From: Prochilodus magdalenae
Lineage: Eukaryota > Chordata > Actinopteri > Characiformes > Prochilodontidae
NCBI GenBank assembly: GCA_024036415.1
Contig: JAMWET010006552.1
Location: 118,501 to 182,500, forward strand
Direction: 5' to 3'
Length of the DNA stretch: 64,000 nt
The notes beneath the pieces were generated by a model. It did no database searches. It had not been told where the DNA came from and saw only the letters and a list, made by a program, of their open reading frames with translations. A program made the position numbers and the translations under genes. This document shows positions 50,331-60,241 of this stretch, one piece after another (position 1 is the first letter of the stretch; each line of letters begins with the position of its first letter).

Positions 50331-50845
50331 AAAACACCAGGTTGTGCTACATGCTCTCCTACCAGTGGAAAAAAAAAACTGCCTGTCGCCCACAGACCTT
50401 CTTTTCATGCAGTAAAGACACGGTCCCTGAAGAGCTGCCTTGAGCTCCTGCACAGCAGCGTCACTTTACGTTCTATTGAGACGGATGCAAATGAGTGAAT
50501 GAACTTTGGCACAAAGCAGAACGAACTCTCCCTCGAAACAAAGGGCAGGAAGCTGGACTGGACGGGGATATTCAGCCTGCCACTGGCACTGCAGACTTAT
50601 TGTGACAGGAAAGGAAGTCTTTAAGAGGCCACCAGTAGTGAAAACAAGCGTGTGTCCATCTGTGTGTGTGTGTATGTGCTTGTTTTTGTACACTTCCAGG
50701 ATAGAAGGTCATGACTATGAAGAAAAAAAGAGAAGTGACCAACAGAAGCAGCAATAGTGCTGACTTTGTAAAGTTTCATGTTCCGTTTTTAGCATATGAA
50801 ATGTGTTTACTGAACAAAGGTGATAATAACTTCACGTAGTGACCT
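50331..50845. other. Non-genic sequence, nothing recognised
   Basis: A short TG-rich patch at 50660. No gene is visible. Confidence 0.35.
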
Positions 50846-51180
50846 GGAAAATGGGTCCCGAGCAGATGTTAATGATTGGCTAAAAGGAGTGACTGTATTT
50901 GGGCGTGGCCAAAGACCATAGTATGAAGGAAGGAGCTGAATCTGCAGGTGTATGGAAGCGTACGGTCATACGGGTCTACCAGCAGTGGCTACAATCCCAG
51001 TCTATAGGAAACTCTCTTCGGAATTGTGACAGGGAAGGCATCCACCAAATCTGGCCCAGCTAGCCAAGTCTTTGATGCAAGAGTGTCTGAACATTGATGT
51101 TGGCCCATTGATGGCCCAGAAACTCGTCCGGTTCATGCTAAATCCAGTCACAGCTGTTATTGGTACGTTTCAGTCACAGG
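50846..51180 (+). mobile_element. Tc1-derived remnant related to the 22.4-24.7 kb duplication
   Basis: CGAGCAGATGTTAATGATTG, GGGCGTGGCCAAAGACCATA and GTATGGAAGCGTACGGTCAT match 22530-22650. It then continues with VYQQWLQS and NCDREGIHQIW-like coding in broken frames, which the copies at 22.4-24.7 kb have lost. It represents a longer version of the same element. Confidence 0.65.
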
Positions 51181-51319
51181 TGACTCTTTTACTAAATTAT
51201 TTTTATTGCAAATTGTGTATACTTGTAAAATGTACAAAAAGTGAACTTTGTAAGGAACTTAAATAACTCAACACAACTCCTCAAATCCAACACAGAACAT
51301 CACTTTTAACAATGGTCCG

Positions 51320-52345
51320 GTTGGGCTCTAGCCACTCAGCACACGGCCTGTTCACCTTACTGCCATCAGGCAGGGGGTATCGCAGCATCCAGGCCAGAAC
51401 TAACCACCTAATGAACAGCTTTTACCCACAAGCCATCAGGTTCCTAAACAAGCTGTGAGCCTTTCACCAATGCCACCAATACCTCCAACACCACCAATAC
51501 CTCCAACACCGCCAATACCTCCAACACCACCAATACCTCCAACACCGCTAATACCTCCAACACCACCAATACCTCCAACACCGCCAATACCTCCAACACC
51601 GCTAATACCTCCAACACCACCAATACCTCCAACACCGCTAATACCTCCAACACCACCAATACCTCCAACACCACCAATACCTCCAACACCGCTAATACCT
51701 CCAACACCACTGCACTCTGACACTTTATTATTATTAATATTCTTAATATATCACCGCTATGGACAATATCACTGAGTCACTTTAAACAACAGACATACAT
51801 ACGTATATGTATATATATTTATATTTGCAGATGCGCCAGCAAGACGTGCACCAACAATCTGTCCTCTTTTGAACTCTGGTATGTCTCCCATAATGCTGTG
51901 TGCATTGCAGTATTTTGAGCAGAACTGTGCTCTTACCTGCTAACTGAACCTTCACACTCTGCTCTTACTGGTGCAATGTGCAATTAATGAAGATTGGCCA
52001 CCAGGCTGGTCCAATTTAGCCATGAGACCTCCCACACTAAAATGACAGGTGTTTCAGTTTCATTGTCCAAACCCTGTATATATATATATATATAGCCATC
52101 CTTGTCTAATAAATGTACATATCAGAGTATTTCTACAGACCCCTCCTGCCTTTATATTTTGTGTATACTTTGTGTATTTCGTATTTATATAATATATATT
52201 TTTATTTCTCTTTATCTAATATGTTTAGTTAGTATGTATATAAATGCTGCCCTGTTGTAGAGTATCAATCTGAGCCTCACCACAACCATTCCAATGAATA
52301 AATGTCCTGACATGTTCTGCAAATGACAAATAAACCTGAAACTTG
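51320..52345 (+). mobile_element. LINE 3' end with minisatellite and inserted sequence
   Basis: 51345-51460 encodes the end of a reverse-transcriptase ORF (LFTLLPSGRGYRSIQARTNH, then NSFYPQAIRFLNKL and a stop at 51457-51459). The UTR holds an 18-bp minisatellite and CTGACACTTTATTATTATT, and ends near 52340 with TGACAAATAAACCTGAAACT. The stretch 51830-52080 looks like a separate insertion ending in ACAGGTGTTTCAGTTTCATT and GTCCAAACCC. Confidence 0.7.
51469..51715. repeat. Minisatellite, 18-bp unit, about 13 copies
   Basis: The unit is CCTCCAACACCACCAATA with alternating CACCG(C/T)(C/T)AATA variants. It would read PPTPPI on one strand and glycine-rich on the other, and it lies just after the LINE stop codon, so it is not coding. 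Confidence 0.95.
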
Positions 52346-52399
52346 ACTGCATTCTCAGAACTATTTAACCCCTTCGTAGATCACCATTTCGTGATTATG

Positions 52400-52760
52400 A
52401 CCTGCTGCGAAAGTGATGCACAGCCAGGCACCAGCTTCTGGCAGCAGTCCTTTCAGCCTGGTGAGACTGAGGAATCTTAGCCCATGCTGCAACCGCCTTC
52501 TTTAAATCCCACCAAAGATTTTCTATGGGGTTCAAGCCAGGCGACTGTGACAGCCACTCCAGAATCTTCCAGAGCTTCTTCGGAAATCAAGCGTGGTTGA
52601 CTTTGAGGTAGGTTTTGGGATCATTGTCCTGAGGGAAGGTCCAGTGATGCTTCAGCTTTCTCACTAAAGGCATGACTATCTTCTAGATGAAATCCGTCTT
52701 GCCATTTCTCTCTATGCGGTGCAGGTTTGCAGTGCCAGAGGAAGTAAAGCAGCTGCAGAG
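52400..52760 (-). mobile_element. Tc1-like transposase C-terminal remnant
   Basis: The minus-strand reading gives QDNDPKTYLK-like, [20 protein letters not shown] and [15 protein letters not shown], the end of the catalytic domain and C-terminus of a Tc1 transposase. Several stops and shifts break it. Confidence 0.8.
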
Positions 52761-53042
52761 CATCACTGAGCTGCTGTCATGCACTCAATTGTCATAGTCA
52801 ACAAACCCTAGCCAGTCCAGCTAATGTGTTTTATCTCAAGCACATCTGATGCAACTACTGAAGCACTTTGATGATTTGCATCAGGGGTGCCTGAGAAAAC
52901 CGTATGCCCTTATAAGGGATGCTATTAAGCGGGGTTAATAATTCTGGGAGGGCAGTATTCATTAAAAGTGGCATTCTGTGTTGGATTTGGAGAAACCGTG
53001 TGATATATAGTTGTGTGGTGCTATTTAAACTGGTCTTGTATG

Positions 53043-53262
53043 ATTGGTTTGTCGATTTTTACTTTGAAGCATCATTTGATCACATGACCCGCTCTTTACA
53101 TTATGGGAAAATTTCACAACGAATGGACCAACAGAAATGGGCAAAAATTGCTTGGAAAAAAATCCTTGTTCCATTGACTTCCATTCAAATTAAATGGGAT
53201 TTTACCCTCTCCTGTAAAGCTGCCCTTTTGGAGACACTTGTTTTCCTTTAGACAGCAGCAAC
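53043..53262 (+). mobile_element. MITE family A, copy lacking the left end
   Basis: GTCGATTTTTACTTTGAAGC, ATCACATGACCCGCTCTTTA, GAATGGACCAACAGAAATGG, CCTTGTTCCATTGACTTCCA and GGAGACACTTGTTTTCCTTT. The left terminal repeat is missing. Confidence 0.8.
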
Positions 53263-53429
53263 ATGAGATGTATTATATACAGTCACTTACATTTATAATA
53301 CACATGGGACATATTTTCACATACATAGCAAGCACTCATGGGATGTAATCTGGTAGTAACATCCAGCTACTTCTGCATATTACACATAGAGGAAATGTAA
53401 GGGTCCCACGCCCTGACACTGTGCAAAAA

Positions 53430-53525
53430 CCAGTGCGTGTGTTTGCGTGTGTGCGTCTGCATGCGAGAGCATGCGCGTCTGCGTGCGAGAGTGTGCGCGC
53501 CTGTGTGTGAGAGTGTGCGCACATG
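53430..53525. repeat. TG/GCGTG-rich microsatellite
   Basis: Alternating GTGTGCGTCTGCATGCGAGA units, about 28-bp higher-order period, three copies. Confidence 0.75.
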
Positions 53526-54003
53526 CACATATCCAGGCCACAACCAAAGAGCAGCAGTCATTTAGCTGTTGGCTGGTGTTGGGTCATTTACTGATCCTCA
53601 TGCGGTTGAAGGCAGCTTGAGCCGAGAAGAAGCTAAAGAAGAGCTCTCACTTCTTCCAACAGCAGCTGGTGAGTTCATATTTACATACCGGATTCAAATT
53701 TGTATGTTAATGCAGCTAAAAAAAGGAAAATGTAGTCTAAATATAAGCTGATACGAATATATATATGTGTGTATGTGTAGTATATATTACTATTATTTAG
53801 AAATATGTACTATATGTTATTAAAATACAATTATATCTATACATAATATTGCAATGCATATCAACTTATATTTATACTACTTTTTTAAGTTGCATTAATA
53901 ATACAAGACATATATATATATATATATATATATTGTATTCTGTTCTATATATGTCTTGTATTCTATTCTTGTAATCTATTCTACATTATATATATATATA
54001 TAT
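53526..54003. other. Unique sequence with one exon-like segment, then AT-rich DNA
   Basis: 53562-53668 reads open on the + strand, follows CAGTCATTTAG and ends CAGCTG|GTGAGT, a near-consensus donor. It could be a non-coding exon of a receptor transcript, but there is no further support. From 53750 the DNA is AT-rich with TA runs. Confidence 0.25.
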
Positions 54004-54262
54004 ATATCGTCGCAGTCTACAGAAAAACAAGTATCTCCAAAATGGCAACTTTACAGGAGAGGCCAAAAACCACATTAAATTTGAATGCAAGTTAATGGAA
54101 CCAGACGTCTTTCCAAACACTTTTGGGCCATTTCTGTTGGTCCATTCATCATGCAATACTTATACACAGTGTAAATGGCAGTTGCTGTGTTCACATGATG
54201 TATAAAAGTCAAAATGGACAAAATTGGAGATACATGTTTTTCATTTGACAGCGACGTTATAT
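54004..54262 (-). mobile_element. MITE family A, full-length copy (reverse)
   Basis: Left end TATATCGTCGCAGTCTACAG with AAAAACAAGTATCTCCAAAA, right end GGAGATACATGTTTTTCATT with TGACAGCGACGTTATATA. TA microsatellites flank both edges. Confidence 0.85.
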
Positions 54263-55054
54263 ATATATATACATATATATATGTGTGTGTGTGTGTGTAT
54301 ACGATGCAGTGCATTCTGTTTTTAGACTGACAATACACTGTAAAGTCTATATATTATCTTTTATGACTATGACTAATAATAAATATGTTTCTAATATTAC
54401 AGTTGTGTTTATACATGGATGGTAATGGATGTGCCTGTAGACTGTACATGCATGTGCCAACTAATAGTGTAAAACTACACACTGCACATTCATGCTGCAT
54501 TCAAATCACTCCGCAATTATTAGTGTAATAAACAATGTAAAAATATATCGTTCTAGGTCAGTTGTATGTATGAATCTATGAATGAACGTATTGCATGTGA
54601 TGTATGAATGCATATACAGAAGCATGCCTGTGTGTAAAAACTAGGTTAGAACAATGTAACATTGTATTGTTCTAGGGGTATTGTTGCCAGTGTGCCCCCT
54701 GCTCCACTTCCATGATGCTGTATATGCCACCTGTGTTGTCTATGAAACCACTAAATGCTTTGCGGAGGCGCTGCCATGCACTACAAAGTGCGCAGCCACT
54801 ATGCATACGTGAGACTATCTGGTGCATTTCTTTGGAAGGATTCTGAGGACAGTCATCATGCTGGAATTTTAAAGCAGCGCACGTATCCCTTGCAGCACTT
54901 TTATCTCAGTGGGCCATGCGACCCTGGGGGAATTTATCAGTCCCTGTCCATAGAACACAAGGAAGCAGCTGAGGCTCTGTGAAATGAGCTTAATGTAAGA
55001 GCTTGTCCAGTGTGGCTCTGACTCTTTGGCTCTTTTAGAAATGGATCACACTGT
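54263..55054. other. Non-genic sequence, nothing recognised
   Basis: A 75-codon open frame at 54755 has no recognisable motif. It lies next to the large minisatellite. Confidence 0.35.
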
Positions 55055-57075
55055 AATAATGTAATTGCAGATTTTAATCCAGTATGAATCTGCAGTGTGT
55101 GTAGTGTTTACAGTCTGACAGTAATAACTGTGGAGGGATTATAATCCAGTATGAATCTGCAGCGTGTGTAGTGTTTACAGTCTGACAGTAGTAACTGTGG
55201 GGTGATTATAATCCAGTATGAATCTGCTGTGTGTGTAGTGTTTACAGTCTGACAGTAATAACTGTGGAGTGATTATAATCCAGTATGAATCTGCTGTGTG
55301 TGTAGTGTTTACAGTCTGAAAGTAATAACTGTGGGGTGATTATAATCCAGTATGAATCTGCAGCATGTGTAGTGTTTACAGTCTGATAGTAATAACTGTG
55401 GGGTGATTATAATCCAGTATGAATCTGCTGTGTGTGTAGTGTTTACAGCCTGACAGTAATAACTGTGGAGTGATTATAATCCAGTATGAATCTCCAGCGT
55501 GTGTAGTGTTTACAATCTGACAGTAATAACTGTGGGGTGATTATAATCCAGTATGAATCTGCAGTGTGTGTAGTGTTTACAGTCTGACAGTAGTAACTGT
55601 GGGGTGATTATAATCCAGTATGAATCTGCTGTGTGTGTAGTGTTTACAGTCTGACAGTAGTAACTGTGGGGTGATTATAATCCAGTATGAATCTGCTGTG
55701 TGTGTAGTGTTTACAGTCTGACAGTAATAACTGTGGAGTGATTATAATCCAGTATGAATCTGCAGCGTGTGTAGTGTTTACAGTCTGACAGTAGTAACTG
55801 TGGGGTGATTATAATCCAGTATGAATCTGCTGTGTGTGTAGTGTTTACAGTCTGACAGTAATAACTGTGGAGTGATTATAATCCAGTATGAATCTGCTGT
55901 GTGTGTAGTGTTTACAGTCTGAAAGTAATAACTGTGGGGTGATTATAATCCAGTATGAATCTGCAGCATGTGTAGTGTTTACAGTCTGACAGTAGTAACT
56001 GTGGGGTGATTATAATCCAGTATGAATCTGCTGTGTGTGTAGTGTTTACAGTCTGACAGTAATAACTGTGGAGTGATTATAATCCAGTATGAATCTGCTG
56101 TGTGTGTAGTGTTTACAGTCTGACAGTAATAACTGTGGAGTGATTATAATCCAGTATGAATCTGCTGTGTGTGTAGTGTTTACAGTCTGAAAGTAATAAC
56201 TGTGGGGTGATTATAATCCAGTATGAATCTGCTGTGTGTGTAGTGTTTACAGTCTGATAGTAATAACTGTGGGGTGATTATAATCCAGTATGAATCTGCT
56301 GTGTGTGTAGTGTTTACAGCCTGACAGTAATAACTGTGGAGTGATTATAATCCAGTATGAATCTCCAGCGTGTGTAGTGTTTACAATCTGACAGTAATAA
56401 CTGTGGGGTGATTATAATCCAGTATGAATCTGCAGTGTGTGTAGTGTTTACAGTCTGACGGTTATAACTGTGGGGTGATTATAATCCAGTATGAATCTGC
56501 AGCGTGTGTAGTGTTTACAGTCTGGCGGTAATAACTGTGGGGTGATTATAATCCAGTATGAATCTGCAACGTGTGTAGTGTTTACAGTCTGACGGTAATA
56601 ACTGTGGAGGGATTATAATCCAGTATGAATCTGCAGCGTGTGTAGTGTTTACAGTCTGACGGTAATAACTGTGGAGGGAATATAATCCAGTATGAATCTG
56701 CAGCGTGTGTAGTGTTTACAGTCTGACGGTAATAACTGTGGAGTGATTATAATCCAGTATGAATCTGCAGTGTGTGTAGTGTTTACAGTCTGACGGTAAT
56801 AACTGTGTAGTGATTATAATCCAGTATGAATCTGCTGTGTGTGTAGTGTTTACAGTCTGACGGTAATAACTGTGGAGGGAATATAATCCAGTATGAATCT
56901 GCAGCGTGTGTAGTGTTTACAGTCTGACGGTAATAACTGTGGAGTGATTATAATCCAGTATGAATCTGCAGTGTGTGTAGTGTTTACGGTCTGACAGTAA
57001 TAACTGTGTAGTGATTATAATCCAGTATGAATCTGCAGTGTGTGTAGTGTTTACTGCCTGACAGTAATCCAGTAT
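55055..57075. repeat. Minisatellite, 67-bp unit, about 30 copies, higher-order structure
   Basis: The unit is GATTATAATCCAGTATGAAT followed by CTGCTGTGTGTGTAGTGTTT, ACAGTCTGACAGTAATAACT and GTGGGGT. Diagnostic variants recur at multiples of 67: GTCTGAAAG at 55314, 55917 and 56185; ACAGCCTGAC at 55445 and 56316; ATCTCCAGCG at 55490 and 56361. These spacings (603, 871 and 268 bp) equal 9, 13 and 4 units, so whole blocks were duplicated. The right third has its own variant (CTGACGGTAAT). Confidence 0.97.
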
Positions 57076-57229
57076 GAAGTCATTTCATTTTTTAAGCTGT
57101 ATTATACACGTATTATATGGATAACATAATATGGATTATTATATCATCTGTATATTTTAGCAATTTAAAACCTCATACAGATATCAGATATATGGCCATA
57201 TAGACACATATAAGTATCAAATATTGGAC

Positions 57230-57560
57230 CCCCACAGGACCACCACAGAGCAGGCGTTACATGTGTGGTGGATCATTCTCAGCACTGCAGTGACACTAAT
57301 TATGGTGGTGGCGTGTTAGTGTGTGTTGTGCTGGTGTGAGTGGGTCAGATGCAGCAGTGTGGCTGTACACCTCAGTGTCACTGCTGGACTAAAAATCATC
57401 CATCAGTCAAAAAGCAACCAGCCAACACCAGCGCACGTTAACCTGCCATGAACGTGTCAGGGCCACTGCAGTGCTAAAAATAATCCACTACCCATATATG
57501 AACTGGTTAGTGGTGGTCCTGTGGGGGTCCTGACCACTAAAGAACAGGATCAATGGGGGC
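57230..57560 (-). mobile_element. Dispersed repeat D, reverse or rearranged copy
   Basis: GACCCCCACAGGACCACCAC, CATTCTCAGCACTGCAGTGA, GTGTGTTGTGCTGGTGTGAG, then GTGGTGGTCCTGTGGGGGTC and GGGGGCTAACAAAGTATG. Both orientations of the repeat's parts occur, so two copies may be fused head to head. Confidence 0.65.
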
Positions 57561-57748
57561 TAACAAAGTATGTAAAGTGTAAGATAACGTACATCTCATA
57601 ACATTACCTTATTTAAATATATCAGGGGACTATATTTTCATTTCTTTGAGGTTTTACTATAATGATGATGTTATTGCTTACAGTGCATGTTTTTAAAGTT
57701 CAGCTTTGATGCAATCATACTAGTTTCAGCCAATAATATGAAGCTAAT

Positions 57749-58370
57749 AGCTGCACCCAGAAGGAAGTGTGGAACTGCAGGGCTGTTGGGAAGGAAGATA
57801 AAGGTTACCAGGAACAATAACTGATCATACACTGATATGGTGAATATTTATAGAGTTACACATACAGAAGTAGTGTCTCTCAGTATGGCTAACCCAACAT
57901 GCCAGACGTCTCAGCATGGAGCTGTAGAGGCTCCTAATGGTGTCCTGAGATAACCCATCCCATGCAGCTTGAATATTCCCACACAGTTCCTGCAGATAGT
58001 GTGGTAGGGGTGAAGGTGGAGTGACACCAGGCCTTCTGGACGTGTGATACGTGACAACAAACCGTTCATCCTGGTGCTGACCACACACGGACTCTTTGTT
58101 CGTCTCCACCAAGACAAAGCTTGTCTCGTCACTGCCATTCTGAGTCCCTACATGACATTCTGGGATGACAGCATCTTTGGCGACGTTGACGTGGTGTTAT
58201 GGGCAGTCGTCGTAATGGTTTTCGTGTAGTCCTGCGTCCGTGCCTAATGGAGGCAACACTCCTCACTGAATGTACGCAGTCATGGATGTTGGGTCAGTCA
58301 GCTACAGTGGATGAAGCCCATCCTCACTTACATCACATGCCCGGCCAAGAGCGATTCCTTCTGGGTGCAA
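57749..58370 (-). mobile_element. MITE family C, copy 5, both ends present
   Basis: Left end AGCTGCACCCAGAAGGAAGT after TA, right end ATTCCTTCTGGGTGCAACT followed by TA. The interior matches the copy at 18971-19686 with the same transposase-internal deletion. A MITE A starts nine bases after its right end. Confidence 0.85.
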
Positions 58371-58378
58371 CTATAACT

Positions 58379-58624
58379 GTATATCGTCACTGTCCGAAGA
58401 AAAACATGTATCTCCATTTTTGTTGATTTTTTACTTTTATGGCGCATTTAATCACATGACCTGCTATTCACACTGTGTGGAAATTTCATGAAGAATGGAC
58501 CAACAGAAATGGCCCAAAACTGCTTGGAAAGACGTCTGGTTCCATTGACTTCAATTTAAATGAAATGAGGTTTTTGGCCTCTCCTGTAAAGTTGCCATTT
58601 TGGAGATTTTTCTTTGGATGATAT
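58379..58624 (+). mobile_element. MITE family A, right end shortened
   Basis: GTATATCGTCACTGTCCGAA with AACATGTATCTCCATTTTTG, ATCACATGACCTGCTATTCA, ATGGACCAACAGAAATGGCC and GACGTCTGGTTCCATTGACT. A 10-base deletion has trimmed the right terminal repeat (GGAGATTTTTCTTTGGATGA). Confidence 0.8.
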
Positions 58625-59270
58625 GTTCATATCATGATCATAATATATTTTTATACATATTTTAGTAGATATTTAAGTTGGCATTTAAATCTTCAACTTC
58701 AATTTCAAAATCAAGTATTTGAAATCCATATATCAACATCAGATTTCCATATGGGACTAATCACACCATCATAGCCATAGGACTAATAGGCTGTAGGCAA
58801 TGGTGCTGCAGCCATAGCCCCTTTATCATGGTAGCTGTTTCACCAGGTCCATCGGTTTGGTGTGTGGACCAGCTGTGGAAAAGGTTTTACTGAAAATGAC
58901 GCCTGTTGATTTGAAAAGGTTTTGGTTTGGTAAGGTGACCTACTTCTAGCGCATTCTTATTCATCTGTGGTTATTCAGCGGATGTGTGTGTGGGGGACTT
59001 CACAGTGCAAATATGTCAGTAGTCCTGGAGGGCCAGTGTCTAGCAGAGTTTGATGATTGACCTGCTCAAATACACCTGGATCAACTCATCTTTCGACCCT
59101 TAGTTTTGATGGGTGTGTTTGAGGAGGGATCTGGCAGATGGTGCTGCCCACCAGCCCTTCAGGACCACAGTGTTTAGGTGTTAGAGTGGACCAGGGTGTC
59201 TACTTGTAGTGAAGTCCAGCATTTCCTTTTGTCTGAAGCAGCTGTTTTCATTTTCTCCAGGGCACCAGGA
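58625..59270 (+). promoter_or_regulatory. 5' flank of the P2RY13-like gene with splice acceptor
   Basis: Unique sequence. The coding exon follows CAGCTGTTTTCATTTTCTCCAG, a strong acceptor ending at 59260, 10 bp before the ATG. A non-coding first exon upstream is likely. The open frame continues upstream to 59178 but crosses this acceptor. Confidence 0.5.
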
Positions 59271-60162
59271 ATGATGAACGTGAGCCAGCAGAACGCGTCC
59301 CTGCAGTGTGAGCGGAACTCCAGGGTCACCTCCATCCTCTTCCCCTGCCTCTACACTGCCCTCTTCCTGGCTGCTATCGTGCTTAACTGCATGGCCGCCT
59401 GGATCTTCTTTCAAATCCGCAGCACCTCCACCTTTATGGTGTACCTGAAGAATGTAGTGGTGGCCGACCTGCTGATGACCCTGACCTTGCCAGTTAAGGT
59501 GCTGGGTTTATTTTTTTAGGTTCATTAAATTGTAATAAAGTAGTTGTTTACTTCAGTGTAGTCAGGAACCATCAAAACCTTCTAGGCCTTCGGAGAAGAT
59601 CTGATGGTTCTCTGAAATGGGGCAGCGCGTAAGGTTTAGAGGGGGATCTATTATTAGATATGGACTATAATATGCGAAGCTATGGTTTCATTACTGTATA
59701 TTTACCTGCAACTACAATTCATAGTGGTTTCGCTAGTTTAGAATGAGGCCTTTATATAACAGATACTACCACCGCCATGTTTCTACAGTAGCCTAAACAC
59801 ACTGGCTGTAAACAGTGACTTCGTAATTGTAAGCTTTGCGGTTTTACACTTACGCATCAGATTGAATTGGATGGTGCTATAGCACTGAACGTAAGATGTA
59901 CGAACAAGCACTTATTTATCAATAGCTCTGAACACAAAACTCCAGTAGTTAGTAGGTAGGATATTATGACAGCTTTAATCTTCTTATGAAAATTACTACC
60001 AGCATTAAAGCTATGAGGCTGATCCCAGCTTCTAACTCTTAGATTTTGCGTTCCACCACTGACATTGCCACTCTTGAGTTCAGATTTTCCTGTTCCACCT
60101 TAAATGTTGCCCATTTTGCAAGCTACTTGTTAAAATCTTCCCTTTTCTTAATTATTATTATT

Positions 60163-60194
<32 letters not shown>

Positions 60195-60202
60195 TTATTT
60201 TA

Positions 60203-60241
<39 letters not shown>

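Noticed and set aside
59178..59270. Upstream start for the P2RY13-like protein
   Set aside because: It precedes a strong acceptor (TTTCTCCAG at 59260) and adds non-homologous residues.
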